Assembly (NCBI GenBank): GCA_015523545.1
Contig: WAKB01000001.1
Coordinates: 1 to 64,000, forward strand
Reading direction: 5' to 3'
DNA: 64,000 nucleotides
Source of the DNA: Candidatus Geothermarchaeota archaeon
GTDB taxonomy: Archaea; Thermoproteota; Nitrososphaeria; Geothermarchaeales; JDFR-13
How positions within the stretch are numbered: position 1 is the stretch's first letter; every line of letters begins with the position of its first letter. Shown piece by piece: positions 26,165-34,082 of this stretch. The notes under the pieces are model-generated. The model was not told the origin of the DNA. It did not search any database and saw nothing but the letters and a program-made list of their open reading frames with translations. The position numbers and the translations under genes are program-made.

Positions 26165-26677
26165 ATGAGGATAGTGGGGGAGATGTGTATCTTCAGGAAG
26201 GCCTTGGAGGGCCGTGTAGAGACGGAACTGGCTGGGCATAGGATGGCTGTGGAGCCGCTTGGGAGGGGGAGGTTCCGGGAGGAGTGGAACTATGGGGTCT
26301 ATGTAGATGGTAGGCTATTCTGCCGGGCAAAGTATTTCATGGGTAGAGGTATCTATAGGCCCTGGATAGAGCTGTACAGCTTCACCGATGAGTGGCTAAG
26401 ACATAGGGATGACGAAGAGTTCCTAGCCAGCTTCCTAAGACTGGTTGGTGAATGTCTGGGGGTGGGCGAGTCACTCTTCATTGAATATGTTCACGATCCT
26501 AGGCTGACTAGGGAGATTGAGAAGGCCCGGGATCCAGGGGATACATATCTGGGCAGAATCCTGAGGAGGGCCGGGTTCGATAGGCTGAGGGACTGGTATA
26601 TCCCTGAGGGTATGTGGGAGGGTGGCCAGAAACTGGAGGCTTGGAGGAGTGGAAATGAGGAAAAAGTAGGTGGTTAA
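26165..26677 (+). CDS. DUF1122-like archaeal protein, possible acetyltransferase fold
   Basis: 170 residues (ATG 26165; ATG 26183 after GTGGGGG is also possible). A basic/aromatic N-terminal half (GYVYVDG-like strands, YFMGRGIYRPWIELYSF) and a C-terminal signature GDTYLGRILRRAGFDRLRDWYIPEGMWEGGQKLEA. The IPEG..EGG.K ending resembles my memory of the DUF1122 family, which has a GNAT-like fold. Divergent from mntR and convergent with superoxide dismutase (6 bases apart). Function unknown; family call from memory. Confidence 0.55.
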   Translation: MRIVGEMCIFRKALEGRVETELAGHRMAVEPLGRGRFREEWNYGVYVDGRLFCRAKYFMGRGIYRPWIELYSFTDEWLRHRDDEEFLASFLRLVGECLGVGESLFIEYVHDPRLTREIEKARDPGDTYLGRILRRAGFDRLRDWYIPEGMWEGGQKLEAWRSGNEEKVGG

Positions 26678-26683
26678 TGGTAT

Positions 26684-27295
26684 TTAGGGTGGGTTGACAG
26701 GCTCCTTCTTCTCCAGCCTCTTCTCAACCTCGTCCCAGTTGATAACCTTCCAGAAGTTCTCGACGTACTCAGCCCTCCTGTTCTCGTACTGAAGGTAGTA
26801 GCTGTGCTCCCATAGGTCTGATACGAGGATCGGTACTAGGCTGGCGGGGTGGTTCAGGTTATGCTTCTCCACCTGTAGTATGTATAGGTTGTCCTCAGGA
26901 TCGACGTAGAGGATTGCCCAGCCAACCCCCTCTAGGGTGTTGCTGGCCGTGGTGAAGACCTTCTTGAAGTTCTCGAAGCTCCCGAACTGCTTGTCGATCA
27001 AGTCTCCTATCCTCCCTCCGGGCTTATTGTCCTCACTCGGTGGAGCTAGGTTTGGCCAGAACAGGGTATGGAGTATATGCCCGTTTAAATGGAAGCTTAG
27101 ATCCCTCATCACAGCCCTGACATCGATCTCTAGCTCACCCTTGGCGAACTTCTCCAGCTTCTCCACCGCGGCGTTAGCCCCCTTGACGTATGCTGCGTGG
27201 TGCTTGTCGTGGTGTAGCTCCATTATCCTCTTACTGATGACAGGCTCCAAAGCGTCGTAGGAATATGGTAGTGGGGGTAGGTTGAACCTCTTCAT
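26684..27295 (-). CDS. sod: Iron/manganese superoxide dismutase
   Basis: 203 residues, full length for the archaeal Fe/Mn family. Metal ligands are visible: His in IMELHHDKHH (about 28), His in FHLNGHILHTLFW (about 79), Asp and His in LVSDLWEHSYYLQYE. It converts superoxide to oxygen and peroxide in the cytoplasm. Fe or Mn use cannot be read from these motifs, but the nearby Mn uptake and MntR genes make Mn plausible. A TATA-like ATTAAATAT lies about 30 bases before the ATG, so the mRNA is near leaderless. Its presence indicates oxygen exposure. Confidence 0.95.
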   Translation of the reverse strand: MKRFNLPPLPYSYDALEPVISKRIMELHHDKHHAAYVKGANAAVEKLEKFAKGELEIDVRAVMRDLSFHLNGHILHTLFWPNLAPPSEDNKPGGRIGDLIDKQFGSFENFKKVFTTASNTLEGVGWAILYVDPEDNLYILQVEKHNLNHPASLVPILVSDLWEHSYYLQYENRRAEYVENFWKVINWDEVEKRLEKKEPVNPP

Positions 27296-27330
27296 GTTAA
27301 TTGATTTAACTCCCCCCGGATATTTAATGC
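27296..27330 (-). promoter_or_regulatory. sod promoter with palindrome touching the start codon
   Basis: GTTAA-TTGAT-TTAAC (27296-27310) is a perfect inverted repeat beginning one base before the sod ATG and covering the expected transcription start; TATA-like ATTAAATATC (minus strand) lies at about 27320-27329. The minus strand also carries CTAGGCAT just upstream, weakly like the TAGGCT motif of the Mn operon. Confidence 0.4.
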
Positions 27331-27343
27331 CTAGATATATATA

Positions 27344-27697
27344 CTACCCGTTGTCCCGGTACCTGTCGAAACGCTCCCTATTCAGGCTCAGCTTCTTCCT
27401 AAACCACTCCTCAAGATCCATATCCAGGAGGTTGGCGGTTATCACTGTGTAGATGAAGATGTCTATAAGCTCCTCCCTCAGCTGATCCAGCCTCTCCCTC
27501 TCCTCAACCCCAAGGTGCATATACTCCCTCCTCATCTTCTTAACGATGTTGGCGAACTCGCCCACCTCACCCGCGAGTGCAACGACGAGGTACTCCAACC
27601 TGTCTAGGAAGTCTTCATAGCCATTGATCCTCCAGAACTCTGGGAAGTATTCTAGGTCGAACTCCTTCTGGACCTTCTGGAGCTCCCTAAGCTCCAT
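27344..27697 (-). CDS. MazG-like nucleotide pyrophosphohydrolase
   Basis: About 117 residues from ATG 27697, which follows GGTGGTGGG; the track start is five codons earlier. All-alpha NTP-PPase fold with the metal motif EVGEFANIVKK (residues about 46-56) followed by EELIDIFIYTVI, giving the EExxE-12-28-ExxD pattern of MazG/dCTPase-type enzymes. Probably hydrolyses unwanted or damaged (d)NTPs to NMP and pyrophosphate. Located between sod and the S9 peptidase, divergent from the latter. Confidence 0.78.
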   Translation of the reverse strand: MELRELQKVQKEFDLEYFPEFWRINGYEDFLDRLEYLVVALAGEVGEFANIVKKMRREYMHLGVEERERLDQLREELIDIFIYTVITANLLDMDLEEWFRKKLSLNRERFDRYRDNG

Positions 27698-27859
27698 CCC
27701 ACCACCCACCACTTAAGGTGGTCTCCCTTGGATGGTTAAAAGCATGTCCCACAGCCATGAGATGCATACTGGATTGTGTATCGAGGCTTCTCGACATGCC
27801 TCTCCAGCGACCTAGACATATGCATTATTAAGTGTCGAGCCACCATAACACTGGGTGTA

Positions 27860-29590
27860 ATGAGCAGCGTAGCCGACCTTATGAAGAGGCTTGAGGAGCT
27901 TGTGAGGCTTCCATTCTACGCGTTGATGGGCATCGCCAGTGAGAAGCTGGTCTACATGACTACTGAGCAGGGCGTCGTACGTCTATGGGTATCCAACAAG
28001 GATGGTAGCGATAAGAGGCCTGCGTCGGGTGAGAGGGTCACCGCTCTCTCCAGGCCGGAGCCTGACTCCAACATCATTGTATATGCAAGGGACGTTACGA
28101 AGGGTCAGGAGCTGGGACAGATCTATACTCTTGACGTGGATAGCCTCGCCGAGGAGAAGGCACTCGAGATGACTCCTACCAGGGTTATAGGGCTGGTAAG
28201 GCGTGGTGATAAGATAGTCTACTCAGGAGCGGCTGAGGACGGTGTAGGGATATTCATGGGCGAGATTGGTGGGAAGGCTGAGAAGCTATATACCCATCAG
28301 GGACTCCTCTTCGTGACTGACTATACGGGTAAGTACATAGTCGGCACAGGGATGTTCAGGGGCCCCAGGAGCTACGAGCTATTTAGATACGACGTGGAGA
28401 CGGGTGAGATGAAGGTATTTACACCTAAGGAGGGCAGTGTAAACTTCTCTGGAAGAGCTAGGGATGGGAGGCTCTTCTTCAAGTCTGACTATGAGGGGAG
28501 TGACTGGATATACACCGTCGATGTGGAGGACTTCAGCATCGAAACTGTAGAGCCGTTCGAGAAGCCTGGGAAGGAGATTCTTGACGTCGAGCCACTCAAC
28601 TGGACCTATGACGGTGAGGTTGCCTATCTAGTCTCGACCAGGGATGGTTTCGAGGCATATCTAGGGACGGAGAAGCTACCCATAGATGGTGGAACAGTAA
28701 CCAGTCTGGAGAAGGTTGGGGGAGAGATATTCCTTACCTACTCCAGCTTCACAACACCCTCTGGAATATATAGGCTGGTGGATGGTAGGCTGGAGAGGAT
28801 CCATGGCTCAGACCCCGACCAGGAGATAATTGGGAAGGTTAAGAAGGTAAGCTATGTATGGATAAAGAGTAAGGACGGTCTTGAGATACCCACCTACATA
28901 CTGGAGAGCGACGCCCCGAAGCCTGGACCAACAGTCATATATGTACATGGAGGTCCCTGGAGCCACGTGATGGATGCCTGGAGCATACTCATCCTAGGCC
29001 TAGTCGCAGCCGGGTTCCACGTGGTTGCGCCAAACTTCAGGGGTTCGACAGGCTACGGAACCAAGTTTATGAAGATGGATATCGGCGATCCCGGTGGGAT
29101 GGATATGGAGGATATCGAGGCCGCAACTAACTACGCTGTCGAGACCGGCCTAGCCTCGAAGAAGGCCATCATGGGCTATAGTTATGGAGGCTTCATGACC
29201 TTCCTCTCAACGGTTAAGAAGCCCGACACCTGGGAGGTGGGCGTGGCTGGCGCGGGTATAGTGGACTGGGAGGAGATGTTCGAGCTGGGCGACGCGTTCT
29301 TCAAACAGTTCGCATTGACCCTATTTGACAATAGGCGTGACCTGTGGAAGGATAGGAGCGCTATTAACTTTGTCGATAACCTGAAGGCTCCGCTATGCAT
29401 AATCCATCCCCAGAACGATACCAGGACGCCTCTAAAGCCTGTGCTTAGATACATGGAGAAGCTGCTAGAGAAGGGTAAGAGCTTCGAGGCCCACATCATA
29501 CCCGACATGGGCCATACAATAACCACTGTTGACGACATCTTCAAGCTACTGCTACCTGCAGTAATATTCCTAAGGAACAAACTCTACTAG
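27860..29590 (+). CDS. S9-family peptidase (acylaminoacyl-peptidase/prolyl oligopeptidase type)
   Basis: About 576 residues from ATG 27860 (GTGTAATGAGC); the track start 28 codons earlier has no ribosome site and atypical sequence, and a TATA-like TTATTAAG lies about 30 bases before 27860. Beta-propeller N-terminal domain, then an alpha/beta-hydrolase with oxyanion HGGPW and the triad Ser468 (GYSYGGF), Asp548 (QNDTRTP), His580 (DMGHT) in ORF-track numbering. No signal peptide, so it trims peptides in the cytoplasm. Ends in a pair of palindromes facing the convergent secreted protein gene. Confidence 0.93.
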   Translation: MSSVADLMKRLEELVRLPFYALMGIASEKLVYMTTEQGVVRLWVSNKDGSDKRPASGERVTALSRPEPDSNIIVYARDVTKGQELGQIYTLDVDSLAEEKALEMTPTRVIGLVRRGDKIVYSGAAEDGVGIFMGEIGGKAEKLYTHQGLLFVTDYTGKYIVGTGMFRGPRSYELFRYDVETGEMKVFTPKEGSVNFSGRARDGRLFFKSDYEGSDWIYTVDVEDFSIETVEPFEKPGKEILDVEPLNWTYDGEVAYLVSTRDGFEAYLGTEKLPIDGGTVTSLEKVGGEIFLTYSSFTTPSGIYRLVDGRLERIHGSDPDQEIIGKVKKVSYVWIKSKDGLEIPTYILESDAPKPGPTVIYVHGGPWSHVMDAWSILILGLVAAGFHVVAPNFRGSTGYGTKFMKMDIGDPGGMDMEDIEAATNYAVETGLASKKAIMGYSYGGFMTFLSTVKKPDTWEVGVAGAGIVDWEEMFELGDAFFKQFALTLFDNRRDLWKDRSAINFVDNLKAPLCIIHPQNDTRTPLKPVLRYMEKLLEKGKSFEAHIIPDMGHTITTVDDIFKLLLPAVIFLRNKLY

Positions 29591-29629
29591 GGGGATATCC
29601 CCACCCTACAACTTTTTAACAGGAGTTGT
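29591..29629. terminator. Paired palindromes between convergent genes
   Basis: GGGGATATCCCC (29591-29602) is a perfect 12-base palindrome right after the S9 peptidase stop, followed by ACAACT...AGTTGT (29608-29613 with 29624-29629) enclosing a TTTTT run. Plausible bidirectional terminator between two convergent genes. Confidence 0.4.
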
Positions 29630-29666
29630 GATAGGTGTAAAAAGGTTGGGAGTAGGCTTCTAGAGA

Positions 29667-31637
29667 CTAGTCCTCCCACTCGTTGTGGTCGTCATCATCC
29701 TCCCCATCATCCTCGCCGTGGTCATCCTCCATGTATCCGCCCCGTCCCCCGCCCATTCCATCGTCGCCAGATCCATCATCATCGCCATGCTGATCATCGT
29801 CCATCCCATCCCCAGCGTCTCCCATATCCTCATCTGACCACTCATCTTCTCCATCATCATGCTCCTCGTCGTGATCATCATCCATTCCACTGCCGAGAAT
29901 CATCTCTGCCTGCTCAATCATCTGCTCGGCCTCCATGTATAGTGCTCTTGCCTCCCCGATAAGCTGGAGTGCCTCTGTATAGTTACCTGTCCTAGCGGCT
30001 TCGGAGGCGTTCTCCAGTATTGACAGGGCCTGGCTAAGGATATCAGTAGCATTGGTCAGGAGTGCCGCAGCCTCAGAGTTGTTGCTCGAGACCGCTCTCT
30101 CCCACATCCTCTCGGCCTTATACCTCTTCTCCAGAATCTCCTCCCTAAGATCGGCGATCTCACTAAATACCTCGCCGGCCATGTCCTCATACATATCCTC
30201 CATCAAATCCTCAGCCATGTCTATCTGTTCCTCTGCATACTCGTAAAGTCTCTTAGCCTCTAGATATAAGTCGTAAGCCTCCACCAAGGAGCCGTTATCA
30301 AGGGCTGAGAAGGCCATGTCAAGCGTCATGGACGCATTCTCCAGTATCGATATGCTGGTGTTGAGTAGACCGATGAGGCTGTCGCCACCTGTCTCTCCAG
30401 CCCTTCCCATGAGATATTCAGCCCTTGTCATTGCCTCCGAGATCTCTAGTCGCAGCTCATTCATCTCCTCCACAAGCCAGTCTATGTTTACTGACTGGTT
30501 ATCACTGGGCTGTGTAGGCTCTTCAGGGGTGATGTCTAGAGCGTCGGCCACATCATCCAGAATATTCTCCGCATAGTCGATCTTCACCTTCGCACTCTCT
30601 AGATACATCATGGCCTCTGGGAGAGAGCCGTTAAGTGCGAGAACCTCAGCCATGTCTAGATCGCTAGAGGCATTAGCTAGATACCTCCTAGCCTCCTCTA
30701 TCAGTTGTAGCAGGTAGGTCTTGTTCTGAGCGTTAGCCTCCCCCTCCAACTGTAGGCTTATATTATTATATTTCTCAATCTCCATCCTCTCCTCACTGAT
30801 TTCTAGCAAGATCTTCTCAGCGAGAGTGTTGTTAACAGCATTCTCCACTACACCGGGGAGTGTCTGGTTACCTATCTCCTGAGCAACGTTCTCCAAGATG
30901 GTCAATGTCCCATTCAAAGTTGATATGGCTAAATCCACAGCTAGTATAGCCGCTGGATCCGCCCCCTCATCAGATAGGTAGTCCCTAATCTCACTCAACA
31001 GATCCATAGCTATGGAAATCCTCTCCATGCCCATCTCCAGCGTATCAACGCCGTCACCACTTGTTGATAACTCCCTAACAAGCTCTATAGCCGCCTCCAC
31101 TAGGTCACTGCTTATACCACTAACAGAGATCTCGTTTAAAGCCCTAGCCACGTCCTCAAGCTTCGCCAGCGCTGAGTCAAGGTTCCCAGCCTCTACATCG
31201 GATGCTATGGAGCTGTAGAGCTCCTCGATCGATGTATAGTTATACTTCTCAGCCACCACCTGTAGGACGCCCAGCACCTCCCTTACAATAGCCTCCTCTA
31301 CATCCCTCTGATCCAACACATCCTCTGGGAGAGTCTCCTTTAGATCCTCGAAGTAGCTTGCGAGAGTATCCCTGACACTCCTCAGCTCGTCTAGGCTTAG
31401 CATAGTTAGGTCCATAGCTGTGACGTTCTCTATGTATGCTAGTGCCTCCTGGGCGAGTGACTCGTCAGGAGTTATGTATGCCAGGCGCCTAACCATCTCG
31501 ATGTATACGTTTATCTCACCTATCACCACGCTCTTCTCGAGGCTGTCCTCCCGAGCCGCTGACGGAGCTGGGATCCCTGGTATGAGCCCGACAAGTATCA
31601 AGAGTAGTAGTCCGACCCCTATCAACACCCTATTCAT
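29667..31637 (-). CDS. Secreted helical-repeat protein with extreme Asp/His tail
   Basis: About 656 residues from ATG 31637 (GGTGA upstream); the track start lacks a signal peptide context, whereas from 31637 a clean signal segment (residues 4-22, then APSAAR) follows. The body is almost all alpha-helix, with at least three copies of a 45-residue unit such as ALDNGSLVEAYDLYLEAKRL and AARTGNYTEALQLIGEARAL. The final 75 residues are overwhelmingly Asp, Glu, His and Gly, able to bind divalent metal. No membrane anchor. Paired with the membrane winged-helix gene 74 bases upstream. Family unknown. Confidence 0.72.
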   Translation of the reverse strand: MNRVLIGVGLLLLILVGLIPGIPAPSAAREDSLEKSVVIGEINVYIEMVRRLAYITPDESLAQEALAYIENVTAMDLTMLSLDELRSVRDTLASYFEDLKETLPEDVLDQRDVEEAIVREVLGVLQVVAEKYNYTSIEELYSSIASDVEAGNLDSALAKLEDVARALNEISVSGISSDLVEAAIELVRELSTSGDGVDTLEMGMERISIAMDLLSEIRDYLSDEGADPAAILAVDLAISTLNGTLTILENVAQEIGNQTLPGVVENAVNNTLAEKILLEISEERMEIEKYNNISLQLEGEANAQNKTYLLQLIEEARRYLANASSDLDMAEVLALNGSLPEAMMYLESAKVKIDYAENILDDVADALDITPEEPTQPSDNQSVNIDWLVEEMNELRLEISEAMTRAEYLMGRAGETGGDSLIGLLNTSISILENASMTLDMAFSALDNGSLVEAYDLYLEAKRLYEYAEEQIDMAEDLMEDMYEDMAGEVFSEIADLREEILEKRYKAERMWERAVSSNNSEAAALLTNATDILSQALSILENASEAARTGNYTEALQLIGEARALYMEAEQMIEQAEMILGSGMDDDHDEEHDDGEDEWSDEDMGDAGDGMDDDQHGDDDGSGDDGMGGGRGGYMEDDHGEDDGEDDDDHNEWED

Positions 31638-31664
31638 ACGGGTTTCACCGGGTAGGGAGAATAC

Positions 31665-31705
31665 GTTCCAAAATATTGAGGACATATGTGGAACACCGTG
31701 GAACA
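31665..31705 (-). promoter_or_regulatory. Promoter with repeated TGTTCCAC boxes
   Basis: On the minus strand, TGTTCCAC occurs twice 10 bases apart (31705-31698 and 31695-31688), one helical turn, with an inverted TGGAAC at 31670-31665 across a TATA-like CAATATTTTG. The second box runs on into CCACATATG, an 8-base match to motifs before two other genes of this kind. Arrangement suggests a dedicated regulator binding just upstream of TATA. Confidence 0.45.
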
Positions 31706-31710
31706 TGGTT

Positions 31711-32577
31711 TCAAGGCTTCCTGAGTAGGCGGATTCTATTCCTCCTATACTCCTTGATCACCTCTACGTAGCCAAGCACCTCCAGCCTACGTATATGCCT
31801 CCATAGGGTCGTCTTCGGTATACCTAGCCTCCTCATCAACTCGCTCTGATACATCTCTCCACCCGCCTCCTCAAGAGCCTCCAGTATCAGGTGGTCGGTC
31901 TCGTCTAGGAAGCCGGCCTCCTCAAGATCTACCTCACCTGTTTTGGCTGATCTGTAGCGCCACGCCAGGAATCCAACAGCGACTATCGATGCCAGTACAG
32001 CAACCAGTACTAGGTTCCAAGGGAGTGGCTCACTAGCTGTTGGCGGTGGCTCTGGCGGAGTAGCCACCTCAGAGACTACGTATCTGATCTCGTATAGCCC
32101 CCTGAACTTCACAGTGAAGGTCCCGTCATCGTCGTAGAAGCTCTCTAGTATGGTCTCGGGGAGGCTTAGGAGGACTACTCTGCTGGAAACCCTTAGTATA
32201 GAGTCGTAGCCTGAGTAGTATCTGAATGCCACCCCCTCGCCCGAGGTGTCGACCTCGGGGATATACTCTATCGTGAAGCTCTGGCCAGGCTGGCCAGATA
32301 TAATCACACTATCGTTTATCACCACTGGAGTCCTAAGCTCCCCCTCCACATATACCACAACAGATGCGGGGGTGGGATCTGAGGGGAGCTGGATCTCCTC
32401 GATATCCCTCTCAAGAGTCCCGTTGAGGAATATCCTGGGAACCCCATCCTCAGTTATCACTATGGTGCCTGATATTGTGTATCCCCTTGTGGCCCCCATC
32501 ATAAGCGATATTATTGTCATAGCGATCAGGAGGCCCATAGCTATAGAGGCGATGCCGACCCTATTCATACCCACCAC
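31711..32577 (-). CDS. Membrane protein with extracytoplasmic sensor and cytoplasmic winged helix
   Basis: 288 residues. Signal anchor (residues about 7-28), a beta-rich outside domain to about 185 with several VVVYVEGEL-like strands, a Pro-rich linker PPEPPPTASEP, one membrane helix (about 192-210) and a C-terminal winged helix: DHLILEALEEAGGEMYQSEL, SKTTLWRHIRRLE-like recognition helix and basic wing. The DNA-binding domain is thus on the cytoplasmic face and the sensor outside: a one-component transmembrane regulator. The secreted repeat protein follows on the same strand. Same architecture as the product of 35310-36140. Confidence 0.78.
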   Translation of the reverse strand: MVGMNRVGIASIAMGLLIAMTIISLMMGATRGYTISGTIVITEDGVPRIFLNGTLERDIEEIQLPSDPTPASVVVYVEGELRTPVVINDSVIISGQPGQSFTIEYIPEVDTSGEGVAFRYYSGYDSILRVSSRVVLLSLPETILESFYDDDGTFTVKFRGLYEIRYVVSEVATPPEPPPTASEPLPWNLVLVAVLASIVAVGFLAWRYRSAKTGEVDLEEAGFLDETDHLILEALEEAGGEMYQSELMRRLGIPKTTLWRHIRRLEVLGYVEVIKEYRRNRIRLLRKP

Positions 32578-32677
32578 TCATGGGCCATATCCCTATACTT
32601 AAATCCCGTCCCGATATAAAGTGGATGATTCCAACAGGTAGTGATTAAAATTATCGTTAAGCATATCATCTAATACT

Positions 32678-33121
32678 ATGACGGGGCCCAACACCCTCGA
32701 CAAGGTCGAGGTCGAGTTTAAAGGTGTGAAACATACCTATTCGAGCCAGGGCAGGCCCTACAAGTTAGCGGTAAGTGGATGCAGCGGAACATTCGTATCG
32801 GGCGTCGTACCCATATCTGATAAGGGCTTGGTCTCAAAAGATTTTAAGGAGCAGGTTAAGTTCGTCCTAAAAGTCATCACGGAGGTAGCCAAGGAGATTG
32901 GGAAGTCGTGTATAAAGAGTGATGATGAGGCTAAGAAGTCGATCCTGAAGCTGACGGTATTCGTCGTAGATCTCGATAATAATAAGTACCAGGATCTAAA
33001 CCAGGTCTTCAATGACTTCTTCGGGGGCCTAAACTATTTCCCTGCTAGGACGACGATCGGCGTGGCCTCAATCCCCATACCTGGTGCACTTGTTGAGATA
33101 GATGCCGTCCTTGACATCTGA
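32678..33121 (+). CDS. ridA: RidA/YjgF-family deaminase
   Basis: 147 residues, slightly long for the family (about 126). The C-terminal signature LNYFPARTTIGVASIPIPGALVEIDAVL contains the conserved Arg of RidA enzymes that hydrolyse reactive enamines/imines from PLP enzymes. The N-terminal half is less typical, with a GCSGTFVSG strand where other members have VSGQ. AT-richer codons than its neighbours. TATA-like ATTAAAATT about 30 bases before the ATG suggests a leaderless message. Threonine dehydratase, the best-known producer of RidA substrate, is two genes downstream. Confidence 0.8.
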   Translation: MTGPNTLDKVEVEFKGVKHTYSSQGRPYKLAVSGCSGTFVSGVVPISDKGLVSKDFKEQVKFVLKVITEVAKEIGKSCIKSDDEAKKSILKLTVFVVDLDNNKYQDLNQVFNDFFGGLNYFPARTTIGVASIPIPGALVEIDAVLDI

Positions 33122-33169
33122 GGTAGGAGAGGTGTTACAGGCCTGGCGGGTAGGCTCGACTACCTCCTC

Positions 33170-34024
33170 TTGGCTGTAGCTGTAGTATCAGTATCCTTCG
33201 CGGCGATACTCTTCAGGCTATCGGGGGTAGCCGGATTCCCAGCAGCGGCCTGGAGGCTAGGCATAGGGAGCCTAGTCACACTGGTTATTCTCTTCCTCCT
33301 AGGTGGACCGGAGAGGGGGATACGGCCTAGGGACATGGGTCTAATGGTTCTGGGGGGCTTAGCACTGGCCCTCCACTTCGGCTTCTGGTTCATAAGCCTT
33401 GAGCATATAAGGGTGGGGCCCAGCACATTGATCGTCGATGCCTATCCAGCCGTACTGGCGATTATTGGACACATATTCTTTGGGGAGAGGTATGGATATA
33501 GGGATGTCGTCGGATCTCTACTCGCGATTATGGGTTTGGCTGGTATGGTAATCACGACCTATGGATACGAGCTGACGACACCTGGTGGAGACGTCGTGGT
33601 TGGCCTCGTAACAGTCCTCATATCCCTAGCCATGGTGACGACATACTTCATCATCGGGAAGTTTATGAGGCTTCGGATCGGGACCTGGACCTACACCTCA
33701 ATAGTCTACCCATCAGCATTCCTAGCCACCCTGGTAATTACACTGGGAACTGGGGAGTCACTGCTACCCCCGAGCCCCGAGTCCTACATCTACCTCATAC
33801 TCCTAGGCATCGTCCCGATGATAGGTGGGCACACAGTGATCAACTACCTACTCCCGAGGCTTAGGAGCTTGACCGTTACCATACCCGTGATAACAGAGCC
33901 TATAGGGGCTAGCCTACTAGCATATATAGTTCTTGGCGAGACACTCCCCCTCGAGGCCTCTATATGGATAGGGATCACGGTGCTGGGCGTAGGTCTCGTG
34001 ATATCATCTGAGGAGGCCGGTTAG
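33170..34024 (+). CDS. DMT-superfamily (EamA) transporter
   Basis: 284 residues from TTG 33170, ten membrane helices in two EamA repeats (PAAAWRLGIGSLVTL, later GVSLLAYIVLGETL). The open frame reaches back to the ridA stop, and the first helix appears to begin upstream (GRLDYLLL), with GGAGAGGTG near 33125-33133, so the true start may be a non-ATG codon about 9 codons earlier. It sits between ridA and threonine dehydratase; an amino acid or keto acid export role is a guess. Confidence 0.82.
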   Translation: MAVAVVSVSFAAILFRLSGVAGFPAAAWRLGIGSLVTLVILFLLGGPERGIRPRDMGLMVLGGLALALHFGFWFISLEHIRVGPSTLIVDAYPAVLAIIGHIFFGERYGYRDVVGSLLAIMGLAGMVITTYGYELTTPGGDVVVGLVTVLISLAMVTTYFIIGKFMRLRIGTWTYTSIVYPSAFLATLVITLGTGESLLPPSPESYIYLILLGIVPMIGGHTVINYLLPRLRSLTVTIPVITEPIGASLLAYIVLGETLPLEASIWIGITVLGVGLVISSEEAG

Positions 34025-34082
34025 CGGCTTAGGGGTCTTCTTTAAAGCAGTTACTAGGTGATAATATAATTAGGTGCTGATG

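Noticed and set aside
27776-27859. N-terminal 28 residues of the S9 peptidase ORF as a leader peptide
   Set aside because: Cys-rich, no signal peptide pattern, and the promoter spacing fits the ATG at 27860.
29660-29890. 76-residue Met-rich minus-strand ORF
   Set aside because: Frame-shifted reading of the Asp/His repeat tail of the secreted protein; composition is an artefact of the repeated GAT-rich sequence.
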